Positions 34,011-45,432 of a stretch of DNA of 64,000 nt are shown piece by piece. How positions within the stretch are numbered: the stretch's first letter is position 1; each line of letters opens with the position of its first letter. Source of the DNA: Adiantum capillus-veneris (Eukaryota > Streptophyta > Polypodiopsida > Polypodiales > Pteridaceae); contig CM043953.1 of assembly GCA_014529385.2 (NCBI GenBank), forward strand, positions 76,680,372 to 76,744,371. Direction: 5' to 3'. The position numbers and the translations under genes are program-made. Below the pieces are notes generated by a model that was not told the origin of the DNA, made no database searches, and saw nothing but the letters and a program-made list of their open reading frames with translations.

Positions 34011-34950
34011 TTTCTTGCCTCTCTCTGTAATTACTTCTTGCCTCCCTTGTAATCCTTTTTGGCCTTAATTGAAGAAATAACCATTTTTTGAAAAATTTGA
34101 GTATTGTCCGTACTTGTGTTGAAATGTCAGTCTTTCCTCTTTAATGAAATTCTTAAGAACATCTCAGCAAAAGGTCTTTTGTCTATGATAGTCTTGAGTA
34201 AAGATTCCAACTTTGAGTTCTTGGCTAACTCAAAAGTTTGTTTTCTTATTCTCCTTCGAAGTTTAAATGTCTGCAATATATATGAGCTTATCTATTGCAC
34301 TTTCCCATCTTGATTCCTTGTGAGTTTTTAAGAATTTAAAAATAATATTGGACCATACCATATCTCTTTGGTCCCAATCCCAACTTTCTCTCATCATTGC
34401 AATCCAAAAATTATTCAATATTTGTATGAGTCCACATAGGGTTAAACGTGTAACTTAATTCGATCCACATGTTCTCCATTTCTTAGTAGAAATGGCACTT
34501 TCCTTGGGAGAGAAAAGTCCGATAAGGTGTCTCAACATGATTAACGTGTTATCTGGTTTGGCTATCCCCATTCTTTCAGGACTATCCTATAAACTTCTTC
34601 TTCTTAAATATTCCAAGCCATCAGTAATTTCAAAACGAGTCTTGCTATATATACTTATAGCTTTATCTTTTGCTAATCACAAGAACTTCTTGGATTTCTT
34701 CATTATTACTCAAATTATCTTCCAGTCAATGTCCCAAAAATTAATTCTTCATGTGGTAGCTACTTTACCCAATCTTGCTCCTATTACTAAGCTTAAGGGA
34801 GAATAACAAGTAAAGTATAATAAAAGTTTCATCCATGTCACTTTCATGTGTCTTCGCACAAGTGCATGCGTCTTCATTCATTTATGCCACTTCCATGCGT
34901 CTTTGCACAAGTGCATTACATATTCTTTCACAAATTTCTATATCGTTCAT
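34011..34950. other. Family L internal region without recognised gene
   Basis: AT-rich. A CATGCGTCTTTGCACAAGTGCAT-like phrase is repeated three times at about 34840-34915. Short plus frames (34104-34313, 34492-34806) are hydrophobic and unsupported. Confidence 0.3.
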
Positions 34951-35760
<810 letters not shown>

Positions 35761-35763
35761 TCA

Positions 35764-36284
35764 GTCTTGGAGGTGAGAACATCTCTAACTAATTACATCA
35801 GCAAGTGAAATTACTTCGGGATTACAAGCTGGAAACTCAATTGAGTCCCGTTACTTAATGAATGGCTCAATTCAAAATCAATGTCGGAAAGACATTTATT
35901 ACAATCAATGGTTACAAAAATGATGAGTGTGAGCAAAAATGTGGGTGTAATCCTCTGCTGGCTCAACAGCTCATTTCCAAATTTACTCACACTTTCCACT
36001 TGCTTAAATCCCAGGCACAAGTATAGGTTTCTGGAAATAAGAGCTCCCTAAAATATTCCAGCATAGCGAGCTTTCACTCTAGGGTAGCTGCTTCCATCCT
36101 CTCATAGATAATCCGCTGAATTTCTTCTGGCAGATCCCAAGCTAGCTTGAAATTTTTTGAATAATTATTGGAAACATCAAGACTTCATTTTGTAATATAA
36201 TTGAAATGTGGGTGCTCGATAGAGTTGTTTTTCTCTGATGCATTAAATTTAACTCCAAAATTCCAAGGTCCAAGATTCAAATTA
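35764..36284 (-). other. Family L leader
   Basis: Sequence between the CT block and the primer site. No gag is recognised. The minus frame 36020-35811 is short and unsupported. Confidence 0.35.
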
Positions 36285-36297
36285 GGCTCTGATACCA
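36285..36297 (-). other. Primer binding site, initiator-Met tRNA (family L)
   Basis: Minus strand TGGTATCAGAGCC two bases inside the right LTR. It fixes the orientation of the element and makes 36300-39853 the 5' LTR. Confidence 0.92.
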
Positions 36298-36299
36298 CT

Positions 36300-39200
36300 T
36301 GTGAGGGCCATACCCAGACTCAACCCTACTCACCTCCCTCAGTCCTCCAGATTGTTCCAGGGAATGACGTAGATCTATCTGCAGGTATCCCTCCCACTTG
36401 GGACCGACACTCAGATAGGTTTTCGGTCTATATCGAATGGCAATCCAAGGGGGTACATCCGTTCATTCAATGATTCTATCTGCTTCTCATAATCAATCTG
36501 TCCTTGACAGCTTTCTGCACCCAAAATCGAGGTCCTTAGTCTTGATTCTCTTGATCTTTAACTTGAGGATCTGCTCTTCCTTTCTTGTTCTCCCTTGGTT
36601 CATGGCGATAACCCCTTTTTTCTGACAAGTAGGCACAACAGTTATCACTTTCCCCTAAGAAAAGGGATCTTGCAATCTTACCTGGTCTCGCTCGTCCCCG
36701 ATTACCCATTTTTATCCCACGTGGTCCTAGCCTTCAACATAAAATTTTTAAATCAACATCCGGCCATCTGACCCTCCGCATCCTCCCACCCACCGAACCA
36801 TTTCATGAAAATCCCTTCCCAAGGTAGTACTTAACTACTACAAAATCAAGAAGACAGCAGTCTATCACACATAATCAAACAACAAGCAGCATGCAATCTG
36901 TTGTATACCCTCGTTCAGGAAAATTCATCTGGTTGTTCCCACCAGATCTTTATTTAGAAACTTTTAATTCATTTCCTTTCCTTTATCTGCTATAATTAGC
37001 TTGTAACTAGTTTCCTAACTAATCATGCAACACATTTAGTTTCAACCAATTCATCTTGCCTCCCCATTCAGGACAAGATAATTGGTTACAAGCCATCAAA
37101 ATGGCAACACCTTCATAATATTTCCCAGAATTAAGTGTTTGGGAAAGGCTCATCAAGTGATTTAGTCATTCCTTCCTGAGCATTTTATTTCGAGAGGTAT
37201 AGCACCATCTGGTATCAGATGCACAAGATAGCCCCGATATTCCTAGCATGTCCAGTTCCTTTTTAAGCAACCAAGTCGAACAAATTTCCTTAATTAAATT
37301 CACATCATCCTCCCTGAGTACGACCTTCTTATCCAACTATTAGAATCAGGCCATACCCGGATTATGGCCGATTTCCAATAAGATACCGCGGGTACTTCAC
37401 CCGGCCGGGAGAAAATAAAACAAACCCATTCATTTCTTATCCCTCGGGCATGAATGACCTAGGTATAACAACTTGCCGCTTACACTGCCCTAGCCAAAAA
37501 GGGTCAATCTCCGTCAAGTTCCCCAAGAAAATCCTCTCAATAGGCCGGCTTTTCAATCAAATTGACCCCAAGAATATCCATCTTGGTTTTCGATCATTTC
37601 CATGCAATCTTCAAAACTCCTAGTTAAATCTATGTTTTGCAATGGGCTATCCCTCTCACCTCTCGAGATTCCTTTTGAACTCCTAGTTGGTAATTTTCAG
37701 GTTCATTCATTTATAAACCTTAATTCCTACTTTCATTAATTATCTACCAGCCAAGTTTATTTAGAAAATACAAGCGAGTTTTTGCCATAAGCATTTGATG
37801 GTTAATGTCTCTTCGAAAATGCCAACTTTTTAAGTTCATTCCCTGTTTTGTCGATTCCCAGGTTTTTGCAATCCTTTGCCATCCATGGGACATCTCCATG
37901 GAAGCTTGTAGAGTTTTCGATTCAAAACAACACGGAGGTCAATTCCGCGAAGTTATCCCCTATCTCCCCCACTACGTATTTGCAAACAAACTTGAAATTG
38001 ACAACTTTAGAAATACTCATCAATACCAAAAAATGAACTACTTCTATCGAGTTTAGACAACTACTCTTTTCTTATGGTGCCCACCTTCCATTTTAGGAAG
38101 CTAGAAGGTCGTCCTATAATTTATGAGTCTTCGAGCTTTCCATTAAAGCTTAAAACTAAAATACAAGGTAGTCACTAAATCTTATACCTAAGTGCACAGT
38201 TACCATTAATGCTTAGCTTAAGAGTGCAAATCTACCTTTGAAACTGAACTTAATGATGCATAGATACTCTTAGCACTTAACCCTAATTGCGAGGTTTTCA
38301 TTAGAGCTTAAACCTAAAATACAAGGTAGTCACTAAAGCTTACACCTAAGTGCAAAGTTACCATTAAAGCTTAGCTTAAGAGTGAAAATCTACCTTGGAA
38401 GCTTAGCTTAATGATGCATAGATACTCTTACACTTAACCCTAATTGCGAGGTTTCCATTAAAGCTTAAACCTAAAATACAAGGTAGTCACTAAAGCTTAC
38501 ATTTAAGTGCAAATGTACCATTAAAGCTTAGCTTACGAGAGCAAATCTACCTTTGAAGCTTAACTTTATGATGCATAGACACTCTTATCACTTGACCCTA
38601 ATTGCAAGGTTTTCATTTAAGCTTAAACCTAAAAATACAAGGTATTCACTAAAGCTTACACCTAAGTACAAAGTTAACATTAAAGCTTATCTTACAAGAG
38701 AAAATCTACCTTTGAAGCTTAACTTTATGATGCATAGATACTCTTATCACTTGACCTTAATTGCAAGGTTTCCATTACATCTTAAACCTAAAAGTACAAG
38801 GTAGTCACTAAAGCTTACACCTAAGTGCAAAGTTACCATTAAAGCTTAGCTTACGAGTGCAAATCTACCTTTGAAGCTTAACTTTATGATGCATAGATAC
38901 TCTTATCACTTGACCCTAATTGCAAGGTTTCCATTAAAGCTTAAACCTAAAAATACAAGGTAGTCACTAAGGCTTACATCTAAGTGCAAAGTTACCATTA
39001 AAGCTTAGCTTACGAGTGCAAATCTACTTTGAAGCTTAACTTAATGATGCATAACTACCATTAATACTTAACCCTAATTCCAAGGTTACCATTAAAGCTT
39101 AAACCTAAAATGTTGCACATAAACCTTCCTAGTATTAAAACACATGGATTAATTAATCCTACTAGAAATGAAGATTACCTCCTTTAAACAAGAGGGAACT

Positions 39201-39853
39201 GGGATTGACGTCCTTCTTGAAGATATGTGAGGCTCAAGGAGGAAGGAAAGGGATTTAGGATGAAGAGGAAGGAGAGAGGAGCTTCTTCACAAAACCCTCA
39301 AGGGTTTGGCCTTCAAGAGAGGGAGAGAGCAAGAGCAAGGTTTAATGGAAACCTTGATTTACTTAAGCATAATCTTGAGCATGGCAAGTATGTAAGTAGC
39401 TTAGCAATATGTGTGTGTAAAATTACAAAGGAGAGGGGGTGCTTATATAGGAAATGGTGGGTATTATTTTCTCAATTCCTATTGGACCCCAATTCTCCTC
39501 TCAATTGCTATTGGACCCCAATTCTCTTCTTAATTCCTATTGGACCCCAATTTTCTTCTTAGCTCTTATCTCTTAACTTTATCTTTCAATCAAGTTAGTC
39601 CCTTTTTTCTTCGAGTTTTCGATCTAGATCAGTTTCCATGCGGCTTTTGACGAAGAAGTATAAAAATAATCTTAATCTTAGTTTTTGGGAAAATATAGGG
39701 ACGACGTAATTTTTTATCCAAAATATCCTTGTCTTTTCATTCTGGAGTAAAGTCTCGTCCGCATGACTTCTTTGTCGGTCTCACTTTTTCTAAAATATTT
39801 TCCAGGATGAAAAAAGGTCTGAATGGCTTTAGGGTTTAGGGAGGGACCTTACA
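36300..39853 (-). repeat. Family L 5' LTR
   Basis: 3554 bp partner of 27871-31399, carrying the same tandem array at about 38140-39100. Divergence between the two LTRs is scattered and modest, so the insertion is not brand new. Confidence 0.9.
38140..39100. repeat. 158 bp tandem repeat in 5' LTR
   Basis: About six units opening CATTAAAGCTTAAA with the same internal phrases as 29691-30650. Same copy number in both LTRs, so the array predates this insertion. Confidence 0.88.
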
Positions 39854-39858
39854 CCGTC
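39854..39858. repeat. Target site duplication CCGTC (right)
   Basis: Exact partner of 27866-27870, adjoining the LTR end CTTACA. Confidence 0.85.
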
Positions 39859-39905
39859 GTTTTTATCCTCTTTGATGCACCTCCTTCTTCCTCACTTTGT
39901 ACCTC

Positions 39906-41446
39906 TTAGATATTCAAGCTCTGTAGACGAGCACGTTCCTCTGTTGATGGCAGCATCCCCATGGGCATCAGGCGTCTTGTTTCCCTCAGAAATAGCCGCT
40001 TGTTGTATGGATCTAAGCTCTCCGGGTCTTCAACCCCTGCAGCCAGAGCCTGAGCTTTGTAGGACATGAAATAGGGGGTTCTGAGTGCTTGGCACCCATA
40101 CCCAATGCCAAATACGCGTAGAGAAAATTGTTTCTCAATCAGAATTAGTCTTTCTACGTTTAGTGGGAGGGGGTGCCCATCACACAATATTGTAATAACT
40201 TTCATTGCAAACAGTGGAAACTTTGCATTGTCCTCGGAGTATTCCTTATGGTATATTATGATCTACATAAAAATTGTAATGAATTTATGGGCCGTAAGTG
40301 AGATGAATACAATTGCCAAGTACTTGAATTGTTTCTACAAACCTTTTTGTGGTTCAAACGCCCGATGTAGTGAGACAACGTCGCATCCTTGCCTTGGACT
40401 CCAGTGACAAGCCCTTGCCATGAGCCTCCCGCTCTTTGAAGGAAACTATCGTCATACACTTGCACCTGTCAACAAAACAAATGATCATGATATTTTATCA
40501 CTGGCCCATCTCCAATACCATCTGAATGCACGACAAAAATTACCATCTGTTTCTCGGCCATTTCCAGCATCGACCTCCCCCACAAGTGAATAGACTGACT
40601 ATTCATTACCTGAGCTCCGCGTGCCAAGGGCCTACCCATGTTTTCCAAGCCGAGTTGGTTTGTTGTCGATTCAAATTGCTCATCTATTGGCAAATTGACC
40701 TCTCCAAACTTCGCTTCATTGAATGTATCTTTGATCAGTTGCCACCCTGAAGTGAACTGTGAGTCGCAGACAGCTGTGTCAGCAATAAGATGTTGGTCCA
40801 CTCCATCATCATCCACAAACCCCATGTCTGCCTCACAAAAATTCACAATTGGAGCTAGGCAGTAGTCCTCCCATATATTGAGCTCATGCATGATATCTGT
40901 GAGCAGAACATAGTGGGTATCGCCCGCCATAGCAAAGCTGGGAGCGCAATTTAGAGGCAAAGTCACTTCCTTACTTGGGCTTTCTTGCTTTCACCCTATT
41001 GTTGCATCCGCAAGAGAAGCAAGAGTTAATCATGCATCAAATGTTTCCTTTAATACCTCTACCCGCTCTTCTTCTTGGTCGAACTGCACCTCCACATCCT
41101 CTACCTCTTCCTTCGGTGCCAATGGACAACTACCGAAAGTTGTTGACTGGGAAGTCTCTAACTCACCATCCGTCTGCAAGTATAAGTAACAGACAAACCT
41201 ATGGTAGGATTCCACTAAGCAACACTTTTTGAAGTGCTTCATACACTTGTCTTGTACAAGCAGTGCATTGGAGGGACACTTTTCTAGACAGCGATTCAGT
41301 CTCCTTGAAGCACTCTTGTCAGGGTCAAGGTCGGCTGGGTGCACATATCTCATACCATCAACTGTCATGGAATTGTCACAAGTGACTACCTCATACTATT
41401 GCAAATGGTTTTGTAGGTACTCAAATGAGCAATCTATAATCCTCTA
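39906..41446 (-). CDS. Unrecognised multi-exon gene in the island
   Basis: Four coding pieces read in one frame across well-formed introns on the minus strand. First piece about 41446-41057 (CDNSMTVDGMRYVHPADLDP and CPSNALLVQDKCMKHFKKCC). Intron about 41056-40988. Second 40987-40610 (NCAPSFAMAGDTHYVLLTDI, MHELNIWEDYCLAPIVNF) ending CTCAG before GTAATG. Intron 40609-40466 ending TTGTTGACAG. Third 40465-40343 (YDDSFLQRAGGSWQGLVTG). Intron 40342-40263 ending TTATGTAG. Fourth 40262-39906 (TILCDGHPLPLNVERLILIE to SLNI, stop). A single TAG lies in the first piece upstream of Met 41368. It is rich in Cys, Asp and Trp; no domain recognised. It is convergent with the gene at 25141-27785 once family L is removed. 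It could be a transposon accessory protein or a host gene fragment. Confidence 0.5.
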
Positions 41447-42270
41447 TATAGAAAACTCTGCATTAAACATTCCCGATAGTTCTGGTGCACGAGATGAGCA
41501 CGTGCGTTGTATAAGAACGTGAATAGTTTTTCTTCACATGTATTCTCGCTCACGTCTGTCTCTAGGACTATGATCCCCATGACTGAAATAAAAAGCAAGC
41601 CAAACTATTTGGTGTCATAACCAAGCGAATATTGAGCCTCGAGTACCCCTCAAGGTCTCTATTTGCTTGGTTTTATCCCGTGCGCTAATCTCATAAAAGG
41701 TGACATCACTTGAGTCAGAACCAAGCGAATAGGGGCCCCAAGAATCTCTAAAGGGCCCTATTAGCTTGGATAAGAACAGAGCATTTAATGTTATCAGTGA
41801 TAGATATATAGGCCTACTCACTCACTATGCCCAAACTCAGGCACGGTCACATAAGGAGTAATTATTCCAACCTTATGGTGCAGAACTTCTAATCTTACCC
41901 TAATGACCACTCTTTGTTCTGCACTACTCCTGTTCTGCACTGCTTTAGTGACGCAGAACTCTACACACAGTGAAGAGGTATGCTACTACACTTTTGTGCA
42001 CTTGTATTTTGTGTAGTCAGTACCAAGCGAATAAGGGAAGGTAAACCCTGTTTGTTGCACTTGTTTGCTTGGTACTGACCATAGTCTTTATTAAGGATGT
42101 TTGCTATTACACTTTTCTGAGGTCAGTACCAAGAGAATAAGGGAAGGCAAACTTTGTTTGATGCACCTATTCGCTTGGTATTGGCCTCAGAAAATATAAA
42201 TGATGTTTGCTATTACACTTTTGTGAGGTCAGTACTAAGAAAATAAGGGGAAGGTAAACCCTGTTTGTTG
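41447..42270. repeat. Scattered hairpins built on CCAAGCGAATA
   Basis: At least four imperfect inverted repeats: about 41623-41672, 41722-41781, 42016-42080 and 42118-42190, plus a half unit at 42226. Each left arm contains ACCAAGCGAATA or a close variant, and the right arm contains its complement (TTCGCTTGGTA). The last two share the loop and flanks of the regular array at 43261-43990. No coding frame is convincing. Confidence 0.8.
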
Positions 42271-42455
42271 CGGGTTTAGGGTTTTTTTTACCAAATACGC
42301 GTTTTGAATTTATAAGGGAGAAGCAAAATTACAACTTAACACCCATGTAGGGGGTTTTGACTTAAAAAACACTAGGGACAGGCGCAAAGGCCAAGTTTCA
42401 GACTTTACAAAAAGTGGCCTACTAACTGCCGGGGGATACAACTGGGAATGACCAG

Positions 42456-43155
42456 TGAGAAGTTAATCCTTTTCCTTCACAGCCAGACTATCTCTTCCTG
42501 AAGCTTGTTGGCAAAGTTCAGGGCTTCCTCATATTTACTGGCTAGCTCAAGCACTTCATCCTTCATCTCCTGTAGCCAAATTATAGATAGCATTTAGAGA
42601 GCCATTCTCGGCAAGCAATCCCTGCAAGTATTTAGGCCTTCTTGCTTCCAGAGAGTCTTTGAGGATTAAGACTTTGTGCCTGTAGATCCTCATTTGTTCC
42701 AGCTTGAGGCTAGCATCCTGCACAGAGCATTTAGCAAATAAGATCTGCAAACTAGGAGCTTGAAATTGGGAACAAAAAGGAAAGAATTACCAATGGCTTA
42801 TCTCGAGGATTGACTCCCGTGTTGACAGCAGCCACTCCTGGGCTGTGTCAATCGAGAACGCTAAGGGTACCATCAGGGGAGGGCCAAGGGGGGACCTCAT
42901 GAGGAGGGCTCGGATGCGGTCCTGTTGGCGCTGCGGGAGTGTCCCTTGGAAAGGCATCACCACTATCCTAAGCTTCCAGTAGTTGCTCTGTGAAACCTTG
43001 AGGGAGATTCTGAAAAAACTGATGGTTAAATAGACTAAATGGACATGCCTAAAACGCAAGGCCTGGGTTTTGGCTGATGAGTGGTCTGTGAGACGGTGGT
43101 ACCACCATGCGTTTTCATGAGAGGTAGACGTGGGAGGGAGAAGCAATGGTACCAC
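42456..43155 (-). pseudogene. Coiled-coil gene fragment in the island
   Basis: Minus frames 43155-42787 (VVMPFQGTLPQRQQDRIRAL, FSIDTAQEWLLSTRESILEI) and 42750-42556 (ASLKLEQMRIYRHKVLILKD), then after a probable intron ending GGCTACAG the reading EMKDEVLELASKYEEALNFA ending near 42477. The last two are amphipathic and probably coiled coil. No domain recognised. It lies between two hairpin blocks. Exon borders are uncertain. Confidence 0.35.
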
Positions 43156-43260
43156 CCCCCTAGATTAGGGGAGGTGATGGGAGGGCATGACATGACAGTT
43201 GGGACAACATGGACTTAAACGTCTCCTTCATATTGGTATTTTGTTGCAAGGGATGCAAAC

Positions 43261-43990
43261 CTGTTCGCTTGCTATTACACTTTTTTGAGGTCACTACCAA
43301 GCGAATAAGGGAAGGAAAACTCTATCCGGTGCACTTGTTCGCTTGGTATTGACCTCAGAAAATATAAGTGATGTCTGCTATTACACTTTTCTAAGGTCAC
43401 TACCAAGTGAATAAGGGAAGGAAAACTCTTTTCGATGCACCTGTTCGCTTGGTACTGATCTCAGAAAATATAAGTGATGTCTGCTATTACACTTTTTTGA
43501 GGTCACTACCAAGCGCATAAGGGAAGGCAAACTCTTTTCGATGCACCTGTTCGCTTGGTACTGACCTCAGAAAATATAAGTGATGTCTGCTATTACACTT
43601 TTCTGAGGTTAGTACCAAGCGAATAAGGGAAGGCAAACTCTATCCGATGCACATGTTCGCTTGGTACTGATCTCAAAAAATATAAGTGATGTCTGCTATT
43701 ACACTTTTTTGAGGTCAGTACCAAGCGAATAAGGGAAGGCAAACTCTTTCCGATGCACCTGTTCTCTTGGTACTGACCTCAAAAAATATAAGTGATGTCT
43801 GCTATTACACTTTTCTGAGGTCAGTACCAAGCGAATAAGGGAAGGCAAACTCTATCTGATGCTTGGTACTGATCTCAAAAAATATAAGTGATGTCTGTTA
43901 TTACACTTTTCTGAGCTCAGTACCAAGCGAATAAGGGAAGGCAAACTCTATCTGATGCTTCTGTTCGCTTGGTACTGACCTTTTCTGAAA
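43261..43990. repeat. Tandem array of about 106 bp hairpin units
   Basis: Seven units at about 43287, 43395, 43499, 43607, 43709, 43815 and 43915. Each unit contains an arm like TGAGGTCAGTACCAAGCGAA, a loop of about 30 bases (AAGGGAAGGCAAACTC..GATGCAC), the complementary arm TTCGCTTGGTACTGACCTCA, then a linker AAAATATAAGTGATGTCTGC. The arms are about 20-24 bp and nearly perfect in most units. The sixth unit has lost part of its right arm. The array ends about 60 bases before the histone-like ORF. Confidence 0.93.
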
Positions 43991-44048
43991 TCTGAAGTCC
44001 CTTGTGCTGACAAATGAAATGTCATTTTCTATTATGCTATTTGTAGAG

Positions 44049-44528
44049 ATGCCTCGTGCAAAGGCCACACCTAGGAGGGCAACAGGTGAATCTTTGAATG
44101 CTCAAGCAAGAAGACGCCGATATGAGGCACACAGAAGTGTACTGCAAGAGCTACGAAGGATAGAACGACACGTTCAACCGACTATTCCACGTCTCCCTTT
44201 CCAACGAGTAGTGCGAGAGATTTGCGAGCAGTGGAGAGTCGGCATGCGATGGGCCAGTAGTGCACTACTCTGCCTTCAAGAAATTGCAGAAGACTACCTC
44301 GTTCAATTCTTCAGCAATGGATATATCCTGGCTGCCCATGCACACTGCGTTACTATCATGCCGCAGGATTTTGATACTCTTCGGAGGCTGTTGGGCTGCT
44401 TTAGCCAGTACCTATTCGAGATAGTAGAACCATGGATATTCTCAACATCCTCCCTCTCCATTCTTGTGCATGATAGACAGAGCCGTCTAGGGCTGAATAA
44501 ACAGCAGAAGGACACGATCACGGGTTGA
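44049..44528 (+). CDS. Divergent histone H3-like protein
   Basis: 159-residue frame from the ATG of MPRAKATPRRATGESLNAQA; an in-frame ATG 15 codons upstream is less likely because GTAG, an acceptor-like site, separates them. The first 12 residues follow the H3 tail position by position, with Lys4 kept but Lys9 as Arg and Ser10 as Ala. The tail is then shortened, with nothing equivalent to Lys27 or Lys36. The histone fold is clear: IPRLPFQRVVREI (alpha-N/alpha1), SSALLCLQEIAEDYLVQFF (alpha2), HAHCVTIMPQDFDTLRRLLG (loop 2 and alpha3). Trp before the SSAL motif and AEDYLV resemble centromeric H3 (CENH3), but loop 1 lacks the extra residues usual there. A C-terminal extension of about 40 residues follows the fold. 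It sits directly after the hairpin array in a transposon-rich island. No stop within the fold; function and expression unknown. Confidence 0.85.
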   Translation: MPRAKATPRRATGESLNAQARRRRYEAHRSVLQELRRIERHVQPTIPRLPFQRVVREICEQWRVGMRWASSALLCLQEIAEDYLVQFFSNGYILAAHAHCVTIMPQDFDTLRRLLGCFSQYLFEIVEPWIFSTSSLSILVHDRQSRLGLNKQQKDTITG

Positions 44529-44530
44529 GA

Positions 44531-44913
44531 GAAACAACACAGATGGGCAGGCTGAGATAGCCACAGAGGGACATGAGCAAGCCAGAGTGGACCCCAAGGC
44601 AATCATGGAAGAAACAGAGACAGTTATGGAGAAGCCAGCTAGACACCAAAATGAGCAAGTCATGAAGGATCCGGAGCCAGTAAGGGCTGATGAGGAGCAA
44701 GAGCAGGCTAGGGTGGACCCTGAGGCATTTATGGAGGAACCAATATTGAAGGAAAATGATCCGGAGCCTGTTCCTGTTAGGGAGGACCCTACGGCTATTA
44801 GGGAGGAGCCTGAGGCAGCCAGGGATAAAGCTCAAGAAAGGAAAGGGCAAGGCTTTGCATCACAAGGGCCATCCAATGAGGAGCCTTTATCAGACATGAG
44901 TCAATTATTTTAG
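44531..44913 (+). CDS. Acidic repeat ORF after the histone-like gene
   Basis: The frame 44587-44913 starts MDPKAIMEETETVMEKPARH, and its open reading extends upstream to about 44525. It contains three related phrases: ARVDPKAIMEE, ARVDPEAFMEE and VREDPTAIREE. It is Glu/Pro-rich and disordered in character. It follows the H3-like frame in a different phase, so it is either a second exon, a frameshifted continuation that would give the histone an acidic tail, or a separate product. No homologue recognised. Ends MSQLF. Confidence 0.5.
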
Positions 44914-45149
44914 AGCGAATCAACGAAGAGAATGAAGAGGAGTTGCAAGTTCTGCTCAGTGCAGCACCTCTGCATGCATAGATATTGCTGTCTGGAAGGT
45001 CAAAGGAGGCCTGCATTTTCAACCTCGATCAGCAAGACTTCCTGTGCATGCGCACTTTTACCAACTCCAATGCAACAAATGAGGTCCTCAACATTGCTTT
45101 GGGATAATTCTCATGCTCTTTAAAAGTCACGGTTCGTTCATTAAATGGC

Positions 45150-45390
45150 TCTCTACCGAGACATGGGTCAATACCAAGTGAGATAGTGGCTTATGGAATT
45201 GGATAGTGATACTACTCGCTCGGTATTGACCCATGTCTTTGCGGCAGTCGTCATGTTTTTCTTTATAAGTCACGCTTGATTCATTAAATGGCTCACTACC
45301 ATTAAGACATGGGTCAATACCAAGCGAGTCAGTGGCTTATGGAATTTGATAGCTGCCCCACTCACTCGGTAATGACTCATGGGTTTGTGG
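45150..45390. repeat. Two hairpins related to the array
   Basis: Inverted repeats at about 45163-45240 (ACATGGGTCAATACCAAG with its complement) and 45305-45385. Both stems contain the ACCAAGCGAG-type core seen in the array, but with different outer arms and loops. They lie downstream of the histone-like gene, so related hairpins flank it on both sides. Confidence 0.85.
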
Positions 45391-45432
45391 CATTGACAGC
45401 CCGCTGAAATATCTTAAGTCTAATCTCTACCA

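Noticed and set aside
43261-43990. CRISPR-like array
   Set aside because: Regular repeats, but the spacers are not unique; the whole 106 bp unit is repeated and the setting is a plant genome.
44049-44528. Calling the H3-like gene CENH3
   Set aside because: Trp and AEDYLV are suggestive, but loop 1 has no extra residues and the tail follows canonical H3 at positions 1-12. A tree is needed.
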